Source of the DNA: Pseudomonadota bacterium
Lineage (GTDB): Bacteria > Verrucomicrobiota > Verrucomicrobiia > Limisphaerales > SXTU01
Assembly (NCBI GenBank): GCA_009924135.1
Contig: RFSE01000020.1
Location: forward strand, 1 to 49,429
Reading direction: 5' to 3'
DNA: 49,429 bases
Shown here piece after piece: positions 25,165 to 33,172 of the stretch. Under the pieces are notes generated by a model that saw only the letters and a list, made by a program, of their open reading frames with translations, was not told where the DNA came from and made no database searches. Made by a program: the position numbers and the translations under genes. Within the stretch, counting starts at the first letter, position 1, and each line of letters opens with the position of its first letter.

Positions 25165-25284
25165 GCGGTTTTAGAAGCTGGTGTTCCGCTACAGCTTGGC
25201 CCGAGGCTGCGGGGTTTTGCGCCCTGAGTCGAGCGGATTTGCGGTGGTTGAAACCAACGGGCCGCCACGGGCGTCCATCAAGGC

Positions 25285-25956
25285 ATGAAACTGACCGCGT
25301 TCCTCTCCGCGCTGTTGCTGGCCATCACCCTGCCGGCCCCTGAAAAATCCGCTGACTTGCCCACGACGATGAGCGAACGCGGCAAACTGCTCTTCAGCGA
25401 CGACTTCGCCGGTGACGCGCCAAAACCCGAATGGGGTCAGTTGAAAGGCAAGTGGGCAGTTGCGAGCGGTGCGCTGCGCGGCACCGAGGTGGAGACGGAT
25501 AATCACCCCGCTGTCACCCGCAACCGCTTCGATTACCGCAACGCCGTCTTCCAGTTCACCTTCAAGCTCGACGGCTGCAAGACCGCCAGCCTGAGCCTGA
25601 ACAACCAGGAAGGCCACGTCGGCCGCGTGATCATCACGACGAAGGATTTCACCGTGCAGCGCGACAAGCCCAACAAGAAGACTGACGCGAAGGCGGCGAA
25701 GCTCGACACGAAGGAAGCCAAGCTGGGCGACGGCCAGTGGCACACGTTCGTCGTCGAAGTGGTGGGCGACCGGATGCTCGCAAAGCTGGACGACCAGATC
25801 GTCGCGTTTGGCGAGAATGCCGGTTTGGACGTGGAGAAGAAGGATTTCGGCTTCACCGTCGCGGGCAGCAGCCTGTTGGTGAAGAGTGTCCGTGTCTGGG
25901 AAGCCACGCCAAAAAAGGACTTCGACAAGAAGAAGCTCGTCGCGACCCGGAACTAA
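25285..25956 (+). CDS. Secreted LamG/DUF1080-like protein
   Basis: A 223-aa protein with a Sec signal (LTAFLSALLLAITLPAPEKSA region). The body resembles a concanavalin-like jelly roll: LLFSDDFAGDAPKPEWGQLKGKWAVASGALRG in outline, YRNAVFQFTFKLDG, DGQWHTFVVEVVGDRMLAKLDDQ and FGFTVAGSSLLVKSVRVWEA. This is the usual order of DUF1080/LamG strands seen in proteins that bind or cleave carbohydrate. No catalytic residues can be assigned. It is divergent from luxE and followed by a repeat-rich region. Confidence 0.7.
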   Translation: MKLTAFLSALLLAITLPAPEKSADLPTTMSERGKLLFSDDFAGDAPKPEWGQLKGKWAVASGALRGTEVETDNHPAVTRNRFDYRNAVFQFTFKLDGCKTASLSLNNQEGHVGRVIITTKDFTVQRDKPNKKTDAKAAKLDTKEAKLGDGQWHTFVVEVVGDRMLAKLDDQIVAFGENAGLDVEKKDFGFTVAGSSLLVKSVRVWEATPKKDFDKKKLVATRN

Positions 25957-26094
25957 TCGTCGGGCCAAGGCCATCAATCACCCGTCGAAAGGCGAGCGCG
26001 TCTTGGACTGCGGCGGCAAGCGGAGCGCGACGCCGCTTTGACTGCCCGCGCGATTAATCCCCGTCGGCCTAACGGACTAAATACTAAGTCTAAA

Positions 26095-26311
26095 TGAGAA
26101 TTTGTACGAAACATTGCTGACACGCTCCCTTTCCCCTCACCCCGGCCCTCTCCCCTGGGGAGAGGGAGCCACGCCGCCCGCGTTCGAGCTGCCGGGTTGG
26201 TAACTACTTCGGGGACTGGCTGACTTTCCCCCTCTCCCCGGGGGAGAGGGCCGGGGTGAGGGGGAAGGCGGGCAACGGAGGTAATGCACCGAACCTCTTT
26301 GAGAATTTGTA
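26095..26311. mobile_element. Inverted-repeat element bracketed by TGAGAATTTGTA direct repeat
   Basis: Facing arms of about 25 bases (26131-26155 and 26241-26265; one-base length difference) carry CCCTCTCCCC and GGGGAGAGGG hairpin cores. Outside them, TGAGAATTTGTA occurs directly repeated at 26095-26106 and 26300-26311. This could be a target-site duplication of a MITE-like insertion, or a recombined flank. It shares the core words with the element at 21525-21663, which lacks an evident direct repeat. No transposase is present. Confidence 0.55.
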
Positions 26312-26424
26312 TTAAAGCGTCATCACCGCCCCGCTCTGCAAGCGCAGTCCAAAAACAGTCCCCGCCAACCCATGGCAAGGCTCCGCCAAAAAAGGGAAAG
26401 CACGTCGGAGGAAGAGAGGCTCTA

Positions 26425-26451
26425 GTGTGCGCAGTTAAGCAAATCGCACAC
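26425..26451 (+). promoter_or_regulatory. Hairpin GTGTGCG / CGCACAC next to start codon
   Basis: Seven-base arms GTGTGCG (26425-26431) and CGCACAC (26445-26451) flank a 13-base loop and end two bases before the ATG of the small Cys-rich protein. No Shine-Dalgarno sequence is visible, so the hairpin, or its DNA form as an operator, may control translation or transcription of that gene. Confidence 0.45.
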
Positions 26452-26453
26452 AC

Positions 26454-26789
26454 ATGAAAAAACTTCTCCTTACCACGATCACCATCGCCGCGCTGGCCAT
26501 CGGTCTGGTCGCCACTGCCACCGCTGAGAGCAAAGGCAAGACCATCACGCTCTCCGGCAAGGGCTGCTGCGCCAAGTGCTGCCTCAAGGAATCGGAAACC
26601 TGCCAGAATGTCCTGACCGTCGAGAAGGACGGCAAGAAGACGAAGTACTACATCGTGCAGAACGACGTGAGCAAAAGCTTCCACAGCCAGATTTGTGAAA
26701 CGGTGAAGAACATCACCGTCACCGCCACCTGCAAGAAGGTCGGCGACAAGCTGGAGCTGACGCCCGAGAAGATCGAGGCCGCGAAGTAA
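26454..26789 (+). CDS. Small exported Cys-rich protein
   Basis: A 111-aa protein with a clear Sec signal (KKLLLTTITIAALAIGLVATATA). The mature part starts with a Cys cluster (GKGCCAKCCLKESETCQN), followed by KYYIVQNDVSKSFHSQICE and ITVTATCKKVGDKLELTPEKIE. The last segment, a YY..NDVSK.FH..IC pattern then a small beta-strand pair, occurs in short periplasmic proteins of planctomycete and verrucomicrobial genomes and may bind metal through its Cys and His residues. The family name is not certain. The gene is monocistronic, with a hairpin at its start and a strong inverted repeat after it (26849-26921). Confidence 0.75.
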   Translation: MKKLLLTTITIAALAIGLVATATAESKGKTITLSGKGCCAKCCLKESETCQNVLTVEKDGKKTKYYIVQNDVSKSFHSQICETVKNITVTATCKKVGDKLELTPEKIEAAK

Positions 26790-26848
26790 CGAATTTCACG
26801 GGCGGCTGGGTTATGGGTTCCCGGTCGTTCGTGGGTTGAGCAGCAGGG

Positions 26849-26921
26849 GGCAAGGCGCTCCTAAAAAACCGGCCCGGGTACTCCTTTCTTCCCGGCGCCG
26901 GTTTTGAAGGGGCGCCTTGCC
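26849..26921. terminator. Long imperfect hairpin between convergent genes
   Basis: A left arm starting GGCAAGGCGC at 26849 pairs with a right arm ending GCGCCTTGCC at 26921; inner parts AAAACCGG and CCGGTTTT also pair. It lies between the plus-strand Cys-rich gene and the minus-strand SMP-30-like gene, where a bidirectional terminator is expected. Confidence 0.5.
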
Positions 26922-26998
26922 ATTCTTGTTTTGGAGGATGGAGGCGAGCAGGTTATTGACCCGACCGCAAAGGAGCGCGGCGATCACGTAACCATCGG

Positions 26999-28006
26999 TC
27001 AGCGTCCTGTGATGCGATACAGCGGACTGCCTGCGATCACCGTCGGAAGGCTCAACAGGAATCGTCCACACGTAACGTAAAGCGTGTGACCGTTCGGTCC
27101 GCCGAAGGCGCAGTTCGTAATGGTGTCCTCGGGTGTTTCCACAAAGGCCACCAGTTTCCCCTGCGGTGTCAGTACATGAATGCCCGGCCGGGTATCCAGC
27201 GTCTCGCTTGACCCGCGCGTCTTGTGGAGGCCGGCGGCGATGTACAAGTTGCCCTCCGTATCCAGCCGCATCCCGTCCCCGCCGCGACCAGGGTAGAACG
27301 TGTAGAGCACGCGATGATTCGTAAGCGAGCCATCCGCCTGGAGGTCGTAGGCGCGGATGTTGCGGGCGCGGTTCACGCGACCGTCCGATTCGATCAGGTA
27401 GAACGTCCGGTTGTCGGGCGAGACGGCCAACCCGTTGGGCATGTCAATGTCCGGGGCGGCAAGCACGCGGGCCACCTTGCCGTCCGGATCAATGCGATAG
27501 ACCGCGTTGACGTTGCCCGTGGCCGGATTTGTGTTGGCGAGGCGCGAGGTGAAGTAGATGCGCCCGCGCCCATCCACGCACAGGTCGTTGGGCGCACCAA
27601 GCGGGAACCCGTTGAACTTGTCACACAGCACCGTGTAGCCGCCACGCTTCAGGTCGATGCGGGTAACGCAACCGTTGGTTCCGTTCGCCGCCTCACAGGC
27701 GAGCAGCCGGCCCTGGCGGTCGAAGGCCTGCCCGTTCGCGCCATTCGCCGGCTTGCGAAAGGTGCTCAAATTCTTCCGCAGCGGATCCCACTTGAGAACC
27801 TCGCCGGTGTTGGTGAAGTAAACGATGCCGTCGGCATCCACGGCGGGGCCCTCGGTGAAATTCTTCGTGCCCGGCAGCGTGACCTCGACCTGGAGCGCCC
27901 CGAGATATTTGGCGGTGTCCAGGCCGGCGTAACGATCTTCGGCAGCCAGCGGGCTGGCGGCGAGCCAGACCAGGGCGAGAACGGCAAGGGTGCGGATAGG
28001 TTGCAT
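26999..28006 (-). CDS. Secreted SMP-30/gluconolactonase-like protein
   Basis: A 335-aa six-bladed beta-propeller with a Sec signal (TLAVLALVWLAASPLAAED). The metal-site pattern of the SMP-30/gluconolactonase/LRE-like group is seen: FTEGPAVDADGIVYFTN (Glu), GAPNDLCVDGRGRIYFTS (Asn), MPNGLAVSPDNRTFYL (Asn and Asp), and GGDGMRLDTEGNLYIA. Such proteins hydrolyse sugar lactones. Export suggests action in the periplasm. The start at 28006 is preferred over an upstream TTG. It is divergent from the exosortase gene. Confidence 0.85.
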   Translation of the reverse strand: MQPIRTLAVLALVWLAASPLAAEDRYAGLDTAKYLGALQVEVTLPGTKNFTEGPAVDADGIVYFTNTGEVLKWDPLRKNLSTFRKPANGANGQAFDRQGRLLACEAANGTNGCVTRIDLKRGGYTVLCDKFNGFPLGAPNDLCVDGRGRIYFTSRLANTNPATGNVNAVYRIDPDGKVARVLAAPDIDMPNGLAVSPDNRTFYLIESDGRVNRARNIRAYDLQADGSLTNHRVLYTFYPGRGGDGMRLDTEGNLYIAAGLHKTRGSSETLDTRPGIHVLTPQGKLVAFVETPEDTITNCAFGGPNGHTLYVTCGRFLLSLPTVIAGSPLYRITGR

Positions 28007-28069
28007 GTGCAATCCAGACGCTTGCGCGGGCTTGGGGTTTCACCGGGCTTGCGTTAAGCTGTCGCGCAG

Positions 28070-29902
28070 ATGGCCGACGACCCGCAACCAGCGCCGACGC
28101 TTGCCGAGGAATTCCTCGTGCAGTTCCGCGCTTGCTGGGCGCGTTTGCCGGACAAGCCGCTGTTCTTCACCCTGCTGGGCGCATGGGTGGTGCTGTTCCA
28201 TTTCCTCGGCCATTGTTCGTTCAATTTTACGGACCAGCCTTCGCTCTTCGCCTGGATGTGGGGCGCGTGGAGCGCCCCCGCACTGGAAGCCGAACACGGC
28301 AAGCTTGTGCCCGGGGTCGTGCTCTTCCTGCTCTGGTTGCGGCGGGACGAGCTGCTCGCGGCCCCGACTCGCCGCTGGCTGCCCGCGCTGGCCGGGGTGG
28401 CGCTCGCGTTGGCGGTGCAAATCGTGGCCTTCACCGTGCAACAGCCGCGCGTCTCGATGGTGGCGCTGGTCGCCGGGGTGTGGAGTTTTACGGGGCTGGT
28501 GTGGGGTCCGGTCTGGCTGCGGAAGACGTTTTTCCCGTTCCTGCTGCTGGGCTTCTGCGTGCCCTTGGAATCCTTCGGTGAAGGCTTTCTGTTTCAACTA
28601 CGCCTGCTGGTGACGAAGATTTCCGTCGGCCTCGGCCATGATTTGCTGGGCATGGACGTGGTGCGCGACGGCACGCGCATCTTCAATTCCACCCGCACCT
28701 TCAACTACGACGTGGCCCCGGCGTGCAGCGGCATCCGCAGCCTCACCTCGCTGCTCGCGGTGACGACGATCTATGGCTGCGTGGCGTTCCGTGCGCCCTG
28801 GCGGCGCGCGGTGATGGTGGGGCTGGCGGTCCCGCTGGCCGTGACGGGGAATGTTGCGCGCATCACCACGGTGATCGTGCTGGCCGAGGCATTCGGGCAC
28901 CAGACGGGGGCGGCGGCGGAAACGAATCTCGGCTACGTCACCTTCGCCGTGGCCATCGGGCTGATGTTTGCAGCGGGCTGGCTCCTGCGGGAGAAAACCA
29001 ACCTGGTAGGGCGAGACTCCGTTCCCTCCACATCCCCGGTAGGGCGAGTCTCCGTCGAGCCGTCGAACGAACACAGCGAGGCGAGCGCAGCAAGCATATC
29101 CGGCGAAATCACCTCCAGTCCGGATGCTCGCTCAGCTCGCGCCGACGCGGTCAGCAAATGGGGTTCGACGGAGTCTCACCCTGCCGGCGAACCATCCCGA
29201 CCCGCCACACCGTTGTTCGGCACTCCGCTGATCGCCGCGCTGCTGCTCATGGTCTTGGCTGGCGGCGTGATTCACCACCTGCAGGCCCGCCAGAAACTGG
29301 GCCGGCCCGGCGTGCTGGCGGAGCCCGTGGCCGGCTCCGCCCGGTGGCGCATCATTCTGCCCGAGCGCGTGGGCGACCTGTCCTCCCGCGTGGAGCCGGC
29401 GGCGGAAGTGGAACTGACCGCCCTGCCCGCTGACACCTCCATCGGCAAGCGCATCTATCGCGCGGCCGACGGTGCGGAGCTGCTCCTGCAAGTCGTGCTC
29501 ATGGGCCGCGACCGCACGAGCATCCACCAACCACAATACTGCCTCACCGGCCAGGGCTGGCTGATTGAGCAGACCGAGGAAGTACGCCTGCCCCTCGCCG
29601 GACCGCCGGGTCGCGAAGTACCCGCCTTGAAACTCACGGCCACCAAGCTCGTCACGCTCGACAACGGCCAGCGCGTCCCGCTGCACGCCATCTACGTCTA
29701 TTGGTTCGTGACGGACGGCGCGCTCACCGCGCACCGCTCGGAGCGGCTTGCCGCGATGGCGACGGAACTGCTCCGCACCGGCACGTTGCAACGCTGGGCC
29801 TATGTCGCCGCCTTCGCGCAATGTCTGCCCGGCGAAGAGGAAACGACCTATGGTCGCATCAAGGCATTCCTTGCCGAGGCCGTACCGCAGTTTCAGAAGT
29901 GA
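28070..29902 (+). CDS. Exosortase fused to EpsI-type domain
   Basis: A 610-aa protein. Residues of about 30-320 form an eight-helix exosortase with the catalytic Cys219 (PACSGIRSLTS) and Arg264 (GNVARIT). Residues of about 380-610 form an EpsI (DUF3485) domain after another membrane helix, with PQYCLTGQGW as its hallmark. Exosortases cleave and attach proteins carrying a PEP-CTERM-like tail and usually work with exopolysaccharide genes. The linker between the two parts (about 29005-29185) is built from copies of a dispersed GGTAGGGCGAG repeat in opposite orientations. No protein with a recognisable PEP-CTERM tail was found in this window. Confidence 0.88.
   Translation: MADDPQPAPTLAEEFLVQFRACWARLPDKPLFFTLLGAWVVLFHFLGHCSFNFTDQPSLFAWMWGAWSAPALEAEHGKLVPGVVLFLLWLRRDELLAAPTRRWLPALAGVALALAVQIVAFTVQQPRVSMVALVAGVWSFTGLVWGPVWLRKTFFPFLLLGFCVPLESFGEGFLFQLRLLVTKISVGLGHDLLGMDVVRDGTRIFNSTRTFNYDVAPACSGIRSLTSLLAVTTIYGCVAFRAPWRRAVMVGLAVPLAVTGNVARITTVIVLAEAFGHQTGAAAETNLGYVTFAVAIGLMFAAGWLLREKTNLVGRDSVPSTSPVGRVSVEPSNEHSEASAASISGEITSSPDARSARADAVSKWGSTESHPAGEPSRPATPLFGTPLIAALLLMVLAGGVIHHLQARQKLGRPGVLAEPVAGSARWRIILPERVGDLSSRVEPAAEVELTALPADTSIGKRIYRAADGAELLLQVVLMGRDRTSIHQPQYCLTGQGWLIEQTEEVRLPLAGPPGREVPALKLTATKLVTLDNGQRVPLHAIYVYWFVTDGALTAHRSERLAAMATELLRTGTLQRWAYVAAFAQCLPGEEETTYGRIKAFLAEAVPQFQK
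29005..29185. repeat. Dispersed GGTAGGGCGAG repeats inside exosortase linker
   Basis: The forward copies start at 29005 and 29038 (GGTAGGGCGAGTCTCCGTC). An inverted copy lies at 29162-29185 (GGTTCGACGGAGTCTCACCC). They are in frame within the coding sequence and code for the Ser/Pro-rich linker between the exosortase and EpsI parts. Confidence 0.7.
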
Positions 29903-29954
29903 AGGGTCGCACGCCGCCTCCCAGTGAAGAACCCGATTTGTATCGCGTCAGGTT

Positions 29955-32900
29955 ATGACCATGAACCCCGTTTCAAGTTCCGTTTATCGCGCCACCGTCG
30001 GACTGCTCCTCGGTGCGCTTGGCCTGGCCGCACAAGCGGCGGCACTCGACAACCCCGCCGCCCTCGCCCCGATATATCGCGCCACGCAGCCTGCCGTGGC
30101 GCAGACCGATGGCAGTTTCATCCTCGAAGCCGAGGAGTTCGCCGTGAAATCCGGCGGGGCGGCCGGCTGGCGCACGATGAACTGGGGCGAAAACTATTAT
30201 GCCGCCTCGCTCGCCAACACCTTCCTCAGCCGTAAGGGCTGTCTCGGCGCGCCCGAGCAGTGCGCCCGCACTGAGGCGACGCTGGAAATCGACGTATCCG
30301 CCGCCGGACGTTACCTCGCCCTGATCCGCTACGAGGCCGTGTATCGCTTCGAGACCCGGTTCCGCCTGCGCATCGAGCAGGGCGGGCAGGTGAAACTTGA
30401 CCGCCCCTACGGCGCGCGCGATCAGCCAAAGATCTGGGCTTTCCGTCAGGGCTTGAAGAACGAAGTCGGCCTGGACTGGGGCCCGGTGGAAAACACCGTG
30501 TGGGAAGGCCACGACGCCTTTGTCGAGCTGGCTCCCGGTCGCGCCCGGCTCACGCTCATCGCCGAGAACCAGCCGGAGCCCGCCGCCCGCCGGCATGTGG
30601 ATGCGCTGGTGCTCACGACCGATGAGGCCGGCGTGAAGGCCCGCATCGCGAAGGAGAATTACCTCGCCCTCGACGGCCTGCTCACCCAGGCGGGCGATGT
30701 GTTTCTCAAGTTCCACAACCTCTCGACCGCGCCGCTCACGCTAACGGTTCCGCCGGGCATCGAGCACTCGCCGTATTGGGTCCACCAACGCTCGTGGAAG
30801 CCGAAGTCCCTCACCGCCGAACCGGGCGCAGCCACGGACTGGGAGGAAGTCGGCAGCCTGCTGGACACCCTCAACGACGGTCAGTGGCGCTTCAGCGCGG
30901 CCTCGAAGACCAAAGGCGCACCGGTGCACTACCGGCTCGAACTCGGGGTCAAAAACGCGGCGGGGAAGCTGGAATCGATCGCTAAATTCGAAAGCCATGC
31001 CAACGCGCTCGAACTCGCTTACGACGCCAACACGCGCTACACGCGGCGCATCCGCAGCAGCGACACGGTGCTTTACGAACTGCTGGACTACCTCAAGAAG
31101 CATCCCGTGCGCGGCAAGCCCCCGGAACGCACGCTCATTTACGGCTACACCTTCGATGAACGGCCCGGCGACGCCAAATACACCGCCGCGCGCGAGGAGT
31201 TCCTGCGTCTGTTTTCCCTCAACGTCCGGTCCCGGGCCGGCAAGAACAGCCAGTCCCGGTCCACCGGCTACATTGATGTGCGCAGCGTCCCCACCGCGAA
31301 GCTGAACGAGCACTTCGCCAAACTTCAGACCGACGGTCAGAAACTGGAGGACATCCGGGTGGTGAGCCTGGGTGATGAAATCGGTCTTGGCCGCCCGCCC
31401 GCGAAGAGCGACGAACCGTTCCGCGACTGGGCGCGCACGCGCGGCCTCAAGCCGGACGACATCAACCCGGCGGCCGGCGGTGACTGGACCAAGGTGAGTT
31501 ACGATGCCTCGCCCGCGTTGCGCGAAACGAACCCACGCCTCTACTACTTCGCGCACCTGTACGCCTACCACTATGGCATCCAGGAACTGAAGGCGCGTAC
31601 CGATCTCATCCGCAAGGCGCTGCCCAATGCTGATTCGGGCGCGAACTTCTCGCCGCATCACGGTTCCTTCTACCTCGGTGACGCGCACCAATGGATCACG
31701 CTCTTCCGCGAGGGCGGCATGACGATGCCCTGGAGCGAGGACTACATCTTCCAGGTGCCCGTCGGTTCCCAGCAGATGAACAACCTGCTGCTCGATCTCG
31801 CCCGGGCCGCGAACCGTTACAATCCTGAGCGCGGCAGCCACTTCTACGTGATGCCGCATGATCCCGGCAACCGGCCCGAGAGCTGGCGCCGGCTCTTCTA
31901 CGGGGCGCTGGGCCACGGCATGACGGTGGTGAACCTCTTCGAGTTCCGCCCCGTCCAGGCCGCCTACACCGAGAACTACGTGAACAGCCCGTTGATGTTT
32001 CACGAGGTGCACCGCTCGTTTAACGAGTTGACCACGTTCGAAGACATCGTGCAGGACGGCCGCCCACGCTGGGGCAAGGCCGCGCTATGGTATTCGACCG
32101 CCGGCGATGTCTGGCTGAATCACCGTCCGCCCTTCGGCCCGAACAAGCGCGCCCTCGCCGTGGCCGTGCGTCATCAGCAGACCCCGTTGGACATCGTGGA
32201 CGAAGAGGACGCCTTGCGCGGCACCCTCGCCGGCTATGCAGCGCTCTATGTCACCGATGAAAACGTCAGCCAGGCGGCCTCGCGGGTGATGGCGGACTGG
32301 GTGCAAAAGGGCGGCCAGCTCTTCGCCACCGCAGGCGCGGGAATGCTGGATGAGTTCAACCAGCCCAACACCACGCTGCGCCAGCTCTTAGGCGTGCAGC
32401 CGCAGGCCCTGGTGGTCTCGACCAATCCGCTCGTGCAGTTCGAGAAGACCGACCTGCCGTTCACGACGCCGATGGACCAGATCACCCTGAAAGCCGGCGG
32501 GACCATCCCGGTCCTCGCGGCGCAGGGCAAGTTCACCGCGACCGGAGGCGAAGTGCTCGGAATGTTCGGCGATGGCTCACCCGCCATCGTGGCCCGCAGC
32601 CATGGCACGGGCCGGACAATCTACTGCGGTTTCCTGCCGGGCCTGAGCTACTTCCAACCTGCGATACCGAAGCGTCCTGGTGATCGCACCAGCGCGGTGG
32701 ATTCGCTCGCCCACTTCATCCCCACGCAGTTCCACGCGGGCGCGCGGCAGCTCATCGGCATGCCCGGCGAGAAAATCGCTCGGCCTGCGGTGTGCTCCGA
32801 ACCGTTGGTCGAGGCGAATCTGCTCGAATCCAAAACCGCCGCCGCCCTCGTGCTGGTGAACTGGACCTCCACCCCCATCAAGGGCCTGCAGGTCACGCTG

Positions 32901-33026
32901 CAAACGCCGCTGCCCCAGAAGAAAATTGAACTGGCCAGCGGCGGCAAAGTCACCGTGAGCAAATCAGCCGGCCAGACCGTCCTCACCCTGGACCTCGCCG
33001 TGGCGGACACGGTGATCCTGCGGTGA
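29955..33026 (+). CDS. Large secreted protein, possibly glycoside-active
   Basis: A 1023-aa protein with a Sec signal (YRATVGLLLGALGLAAQAAA). The first 200 residues resemble a carbohydrate-binding-like beta sandwich (FILEAEEFAVKSGGAAGWR, GRYLALIRYEAVYRF). The centre (FDERPGDAKYTAAREEF, ADSGANFSPHHGSFYLGDAHQWITLFR, MPHDPGNRPESWRRLFYGALGHGMTVVNLFEF) suggests a TIM-barrel hydrolase with a trimerisation-type glutaminase-like domain after it (ALYVTDENVSQAASRVMADWVQKGGQLFATAGAGMLDEFN in outline), as in GH42-like enzymes. Family not certain. No anchor or PEP-CTERM tail is seen. It follows the exosortase gene by 52 bases. Confidence 0.6.
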   Translation: MTMNPVSSSVYRATVGLLLGALGLAAQAAALDNPAALAPIYRATQPAVAQTDGSFILEAEEFAVKSGGAAGWRTMNWGENYYAASLANTFLSRKGCLGAPEQCARTEATLEIDVSAAGRYLALIRYEAVYRFETRFRLRIEQGGQVKLDRPYGARDQPKIWAFRQGLKNEVGLDWGPVENTVWEGHDAFVELAPGRARLTLIAENQPEPAARRHVDALVLTTDEAGVKARIAKENYLALDGLLTQAGDVFLKFHNLSTAPLTLTVPPGIEHSPYWVHQRSWKPKSLTAEPGAATDWEEVGSLLDTLNDGQWRFSAASKTKGAPVHYRLELGVKNAAGKLESIAKFESHANALELAYDANTRYTRRIRSSDTVLYELLDYLKKHPVRGKPPERTLIYGYTFDERPGDAKYTAAREEFLRLFSLNVRSRAGKNSQSRSTGYIDVRSVPTAKLNEHFAKLQTDGQKLEDIRVVSLGDEIGLGRPPAKSDEPFRDWARTRGLKPDDINPAAGGDWTKVSYDASPALRETNPRLYYFAHLYAYHYGIQELKARTDLIRKALPNADSGANFSPHHGSFYLGDAHQWITLFREGGMTMPWSEDYIFQVPVGSQQMNNLLLDLARAANRYNPERGSHFYVMPHDPGNRPESWRRLFYGALGHGMTVVNLFEFRPVQAAYTENYVNSPLMFHEVHRSFNELTTFEDIVQDGRPRWGKAALWYSTAGDVWLNHRPPFGPNKRALAVAVRHQQTPLDIVDEEDALRGTLAGYAALYVTDENVSQAASRVMADWVQKGGQLFATAGAGMLDEFNQPNTTLRQLLGVQPQALVVSTNPLVQFEKTDLPFTTPMDQITLKAGGTIPVLAAQGKFTATGGEVLGMFGDGSPAIVARSHGTGRTIYCGFLPGLSYFQPAIPKRPGDRTSAVDSLAHFIPTQFHAGARQLIGMPGEKIARPAVCSEPLVEANLLESKTAAALVLVNWTSTPIKGLQVTLQTPLPQKKIELASGGKVTVSKSAGQTVLTLDLAVADTVILR

Positions 33027-33142
33027 AGCGGGCAGGAAGCATTGCAGATCAACCCGGCGGTCACGCCGCTTCAACATCCGACTGAGCCATGCGGAATTAA
33101 CCTCGCTGCGCCCCATCCGGGCGGCAGGATGCCAGCCCTCTA

Positions 33143-33163
33143 CGTCAGACGGGACGCCTGACG
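33143..33163. terminator. Short hairpin CGTCAG/CTGACG between convergent genes
   Basis: Six-base arms CGTCAG (33143-33148) and CTGACG (33158-33163) lie in the 146-base gap between the convergent secreted-protein and glycosyltransferase genes. The stem is short and GC-balanced with no T run, so it is a weak candidate only. Confidence 0.3.
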
Positions 33164-33172
33164 CCACACGCG

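Larger units (their letters stand above)
25957..26453. other. Repeat-rich intergenic region, no gene supported
   Basis: It contains a long inverted repeat of the CCCTCTCCCC family (26131-26265), a 12-base direct repeat bracketing it (26095-26106 and 26300-26311), and a small hairpin directly before the next gene (26425-26451). Readings in the segment are interrupted by the repeats. No RNA gene recognised. Confidence 0.6.
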
